This document shows, one piece after another, positions 5,877 to 6,869 of a stretch of 6,869 nt of DNA; the first letter of the stretch is position 1, and the number at the start of each line of letters is the position of its first letter. A program made the position numbers and the translations under genes. The notes under the pieces were generated by a model. That model saw only the letters and a program-made list of their open reading frames with translations. It was not told where the DNA came from and did not search any database. The DNA comes from Phycisphaerae bacterium SM23_33 (lineage in GTDB: Bacteria; Planctomycetota; Phycisphaerae; SM23-33), in NCBI GenBank assembly GCA_001303665.1, contig LJUF01000187.1, forward strand, positions 1-6,869, in the 5' to 3' direction.

Positions 5877-5889
5877 CCGCATGCAGCCG
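5874..5889. promoter_or_regulatory. 16-bp near-perfect palindrome upstream of dinB
   Basis: CGGCCGCATGCAGCCG is symmetrical about GCATGC except for one base pair. It lies next to the putative -35 of dinB, about 63 bases before the start codon. Position and symmetry suit a dimeric regulator, but no family is implied. Confidence 0.3.
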
Positions 5890-5899
5890 GTGTCCTTTA

Positions 5900-5921
5900 C
5901 CTAACATAAACCTAACATAAG
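5900..5921. repeat. Tandem CCTAACATAA(A/G) repeat with 11-bp period
   Basis: CCTAACATAAA (5900-5910) is followed directly by CCTAACATAAG (5911-5921). The 11-bp period is close to one helical turn, so a protein binding each copy would meet the same face of the DNA. It lies upstream of both the dinB and the divergent-gene promoters, in an activator-like position. Confidence 0.55.
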
Positions 5922-5953
5922 CATATTCCCTCGTCAAGGCCGATTCCAGAGAT

Positions 5954-5982
5954 TTGGGGCAAAAAAATCGAACTGGTATTCC
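5954..5982 (+). promoter_or_regulatory. Candidate promoter of the divergent gene, overlapped by an SOS-box-like dyad
   Basis: TTGGGG (5954-5959) and TATTCC (5977-5982) are 17 bases apart, and TG at 5974-5975 supplies an extended -10. Transcription would begin about 90 bases before the ATG. CGAAC-TGGT-ATTCC (5969-5982) covers the -10; it resembles the Gram-positive LexA box CGAAC-N4-GTTCG, with a degenerate right half. Both readings rest on inspection alone. Confidence 0.3.
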
Positions 5983-6063
5983 CGGCCGCGAGGGACTAAA
6001 TTCTCCGTCGAACCCCTTTCCCGAAAACCAGCGTCTCCTGCCGCAGCACACGTCGTTCGGGGC

Positions 6064-6071
6064 AAGGGAGG
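6064..6071 (+). promoter_or_regulatory. Strong ribosome binding site
   Basis: AAGGGAGG (6064-6071) contains a GGGAGG core seven bases before the ATG at 6079. It is the best Shine-Dalgarno sequence in the window and fixes the start of the downstream gene. Confidence 0.8.
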
Positions 6072-6078
6072 CCGAGTC

Positions 6079-6852
6079 ATGGCATACGCGGTGGTCCAGA
6101 AGACCCTGGACCCGCCCTCGGTGGAGCAGCTCTGCCGGGCGGTTCAGGCCGTGCCCGGACTGACCCGCTACGACGCCACCGTGCTGGCGGCGGACGCCTT
6201 CGGGATCATCGCCGAAAACCTTTCGCTGGAGTCGGCCTCGGTCATTCAGCGCCGCCTGGCGGCCGAGGGCTACGAAACCGAACTGGTGGACCAAGACAAG
6301 CTGCCGACGCTGCCGCCGCCGACGGGGCTGCGGCGGGCGGACTGCCTGCCGGAATGCCTGGTGGTGTACGACGCCCTCGGCCGGCCGAAGCGGATCCAGT
6401 GGGCGCAGGTATGTCTGGTCGCCGCCGGCAGCGTCAGGCTGAGTGAATTCAAGCGCGTCGAAAGGCAATACGTCGTCTACCACCCCGGCCCCTGGCTCCT
6501 GGCCGTGCCCGTCGTCCTGAGTGATTTCGCCGACCGGGAGGAGCGGAACCTCCGCCTGGCCCTGGAGATCCTCATCGAAGCGGCCCCGGCGCGGTACCGC
6601 GCGACGGCACACAACTTCAACTACGGCTACCTGGGGCCGCGACAGCATCGCAGGCCAGCCGAGAACTTCGCCCTGCTCGTGCGCGACCTCATGCAACTGG
6701 CCATCAACGCCTCGGCCAACCGCGGGGCGGTCGGGCTGGCACAAGACCCCGCGCAGACACTGGAATACCCCGCGCGACACGCCTTCGAGGAGGAGATGAT
6801 CTGGCTGCTCTGGAAGCTCCGTGGCCCGCGCCCTCTGCCGGGGCAGACCTGA
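6079..6852 (+). CDS. Conserved-looking protein of unknown function, 257 residues
   Basis: I do not recognise a named family. The start is secure because of the Shine-Dalgarno sequence seven bases upstream; the stop is TGA 6850-6852. Residues 14-75 form an alpha/beta unit ending in ASVIQRRLAAEGYETELVDQ. Its pattern, helix then '-L-x-x-x-G-x-x-x-E-L', loosely recalls the C-terminal domain of ribosomal protein L7/L12, a weak fold-level impression only. A proline linker (76-81) leads to a second part starting CLVVYDALGRPKRIQWAQVCLVAAG (93-117, given here as its first and last motifs VVYDALG and IQWAQV), which looks like beta strands. The C-terminal part has polar helices with HNFNYGYLG and ENFALLVRDL. 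There is no signal peptide or membrane helix, so it is probably cytoplasmic. It diverges from dinB across a shared 260-bp region, which may mean common control or only adjacency. Composition matches its neighbours. Confidence 0.85.
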   Translation: MAYAVVQKTLDPPSVEQLCRAVQAVPGLTRYDATVLAADAFGIIAENLSLESASVIQRRLAAEGYETELVDQDKLPTLPPPTGLRRADCLPECLVVYDALGRPKRIQWAQVCLVAAGSVRLSEFKRVERQYVVYHPGPWLLAVPVVLSDFADREERNLRLALEILIEAAPARYRATAHNFNYGYLGPRQHRRPAENFALLVRDLMQLAINASANRGAVGLAQDPAQTLEYPARHAFEEEMIWLLWKLRGPRPLPGQT

Positions 6853-6869
6853 AGGGCCCGCGGGCAGCT
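6853..6869. other. Start of downstream spacer, cut by the window edge
   Basis: Four bases after the stop lies GCCCGCGGGC (6856-6865), a perfect 10-bp palindrome. It could be the beginning of a larger 3' hairpin, but the window ends too soon to tell. Confidence 0.3.

Noticed and set aside
5845..6780. 311-codon minus-strand frame opposite the 6079 gene and across the divergent spacer
   Set aside because: It runs through the AT-rich control region, has no ribosome binding site or recognisable motif, and is incompatible with the better-supported plus-strand gene.

Overview
This high-GC window looks like a piece of a Planctomycetota chromosome, perhaps class Phycisphaerae. The main evidence is the fragment at the left edge: two dockerin-like repeats of the 'VVDGLDYNxWSL' type followed by a PEP-CTERM sorting tail, a combination I associate with planctomycete surface proteins. 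The lineage is an inference from motifs, not from a database match.

Layout. Positions 1-309 (+) hold the 3' end of the PEP-CTERM/dockerin gene. Positions 310-635 hold no gene but are dense in palindromes, including a 65-base cruciform-like element at 418-482. Three genes follow on the minus strand, transcribed right to left: a Y-family DNA polymerase (dinB, 5818 to 4604), an error-prone replicative-type polymerase (dnaE2, 4435 to 1418), and a DUF72 TIM-barrel protein (1421 to 636) whose GTG start overlaps the dnaE2 stop by four bases. The 168-base gap between dinB and dnaE2 holds a perfect stem-loop at the dinB stop and two facing arrays of 7-bp repeats around a small CGAAC/GTTCG dyad. An AT-rich divergent control region lies at 5819-6078. 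It is followed by a plus-strand gene (6079-6852) for a 257-residue protein of unknown function with a strong ribosome binding site.

How the genes work together. dinB and dnaE2 form a translesion-synthesis (mutagenesis) cassette: one polymerase inserts opposite damage and a second can extend. In the better-known ImuA-ImuB-DnaE2 cassettes the Y-family partner (ImuB) has lost its catalytic acidic residues. Here the Y-family protein keeps all of them, and no imuA, imuB or lexA is visible. DUF72 appears translationally coupled to dnaE2, which suggests a role alongside damage tolerance, but its activity is unknown. The divergent unknown gene shares the control region with dinB and may or may not be co-regulated.

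The most useful leads are the DinB-DnaE2-DUF72 arrangement, the inverted heptad arrays between the two polymerase genes, the SOS-box-like dyads, and the unknown divergent protein. Nothing here proves a new system.
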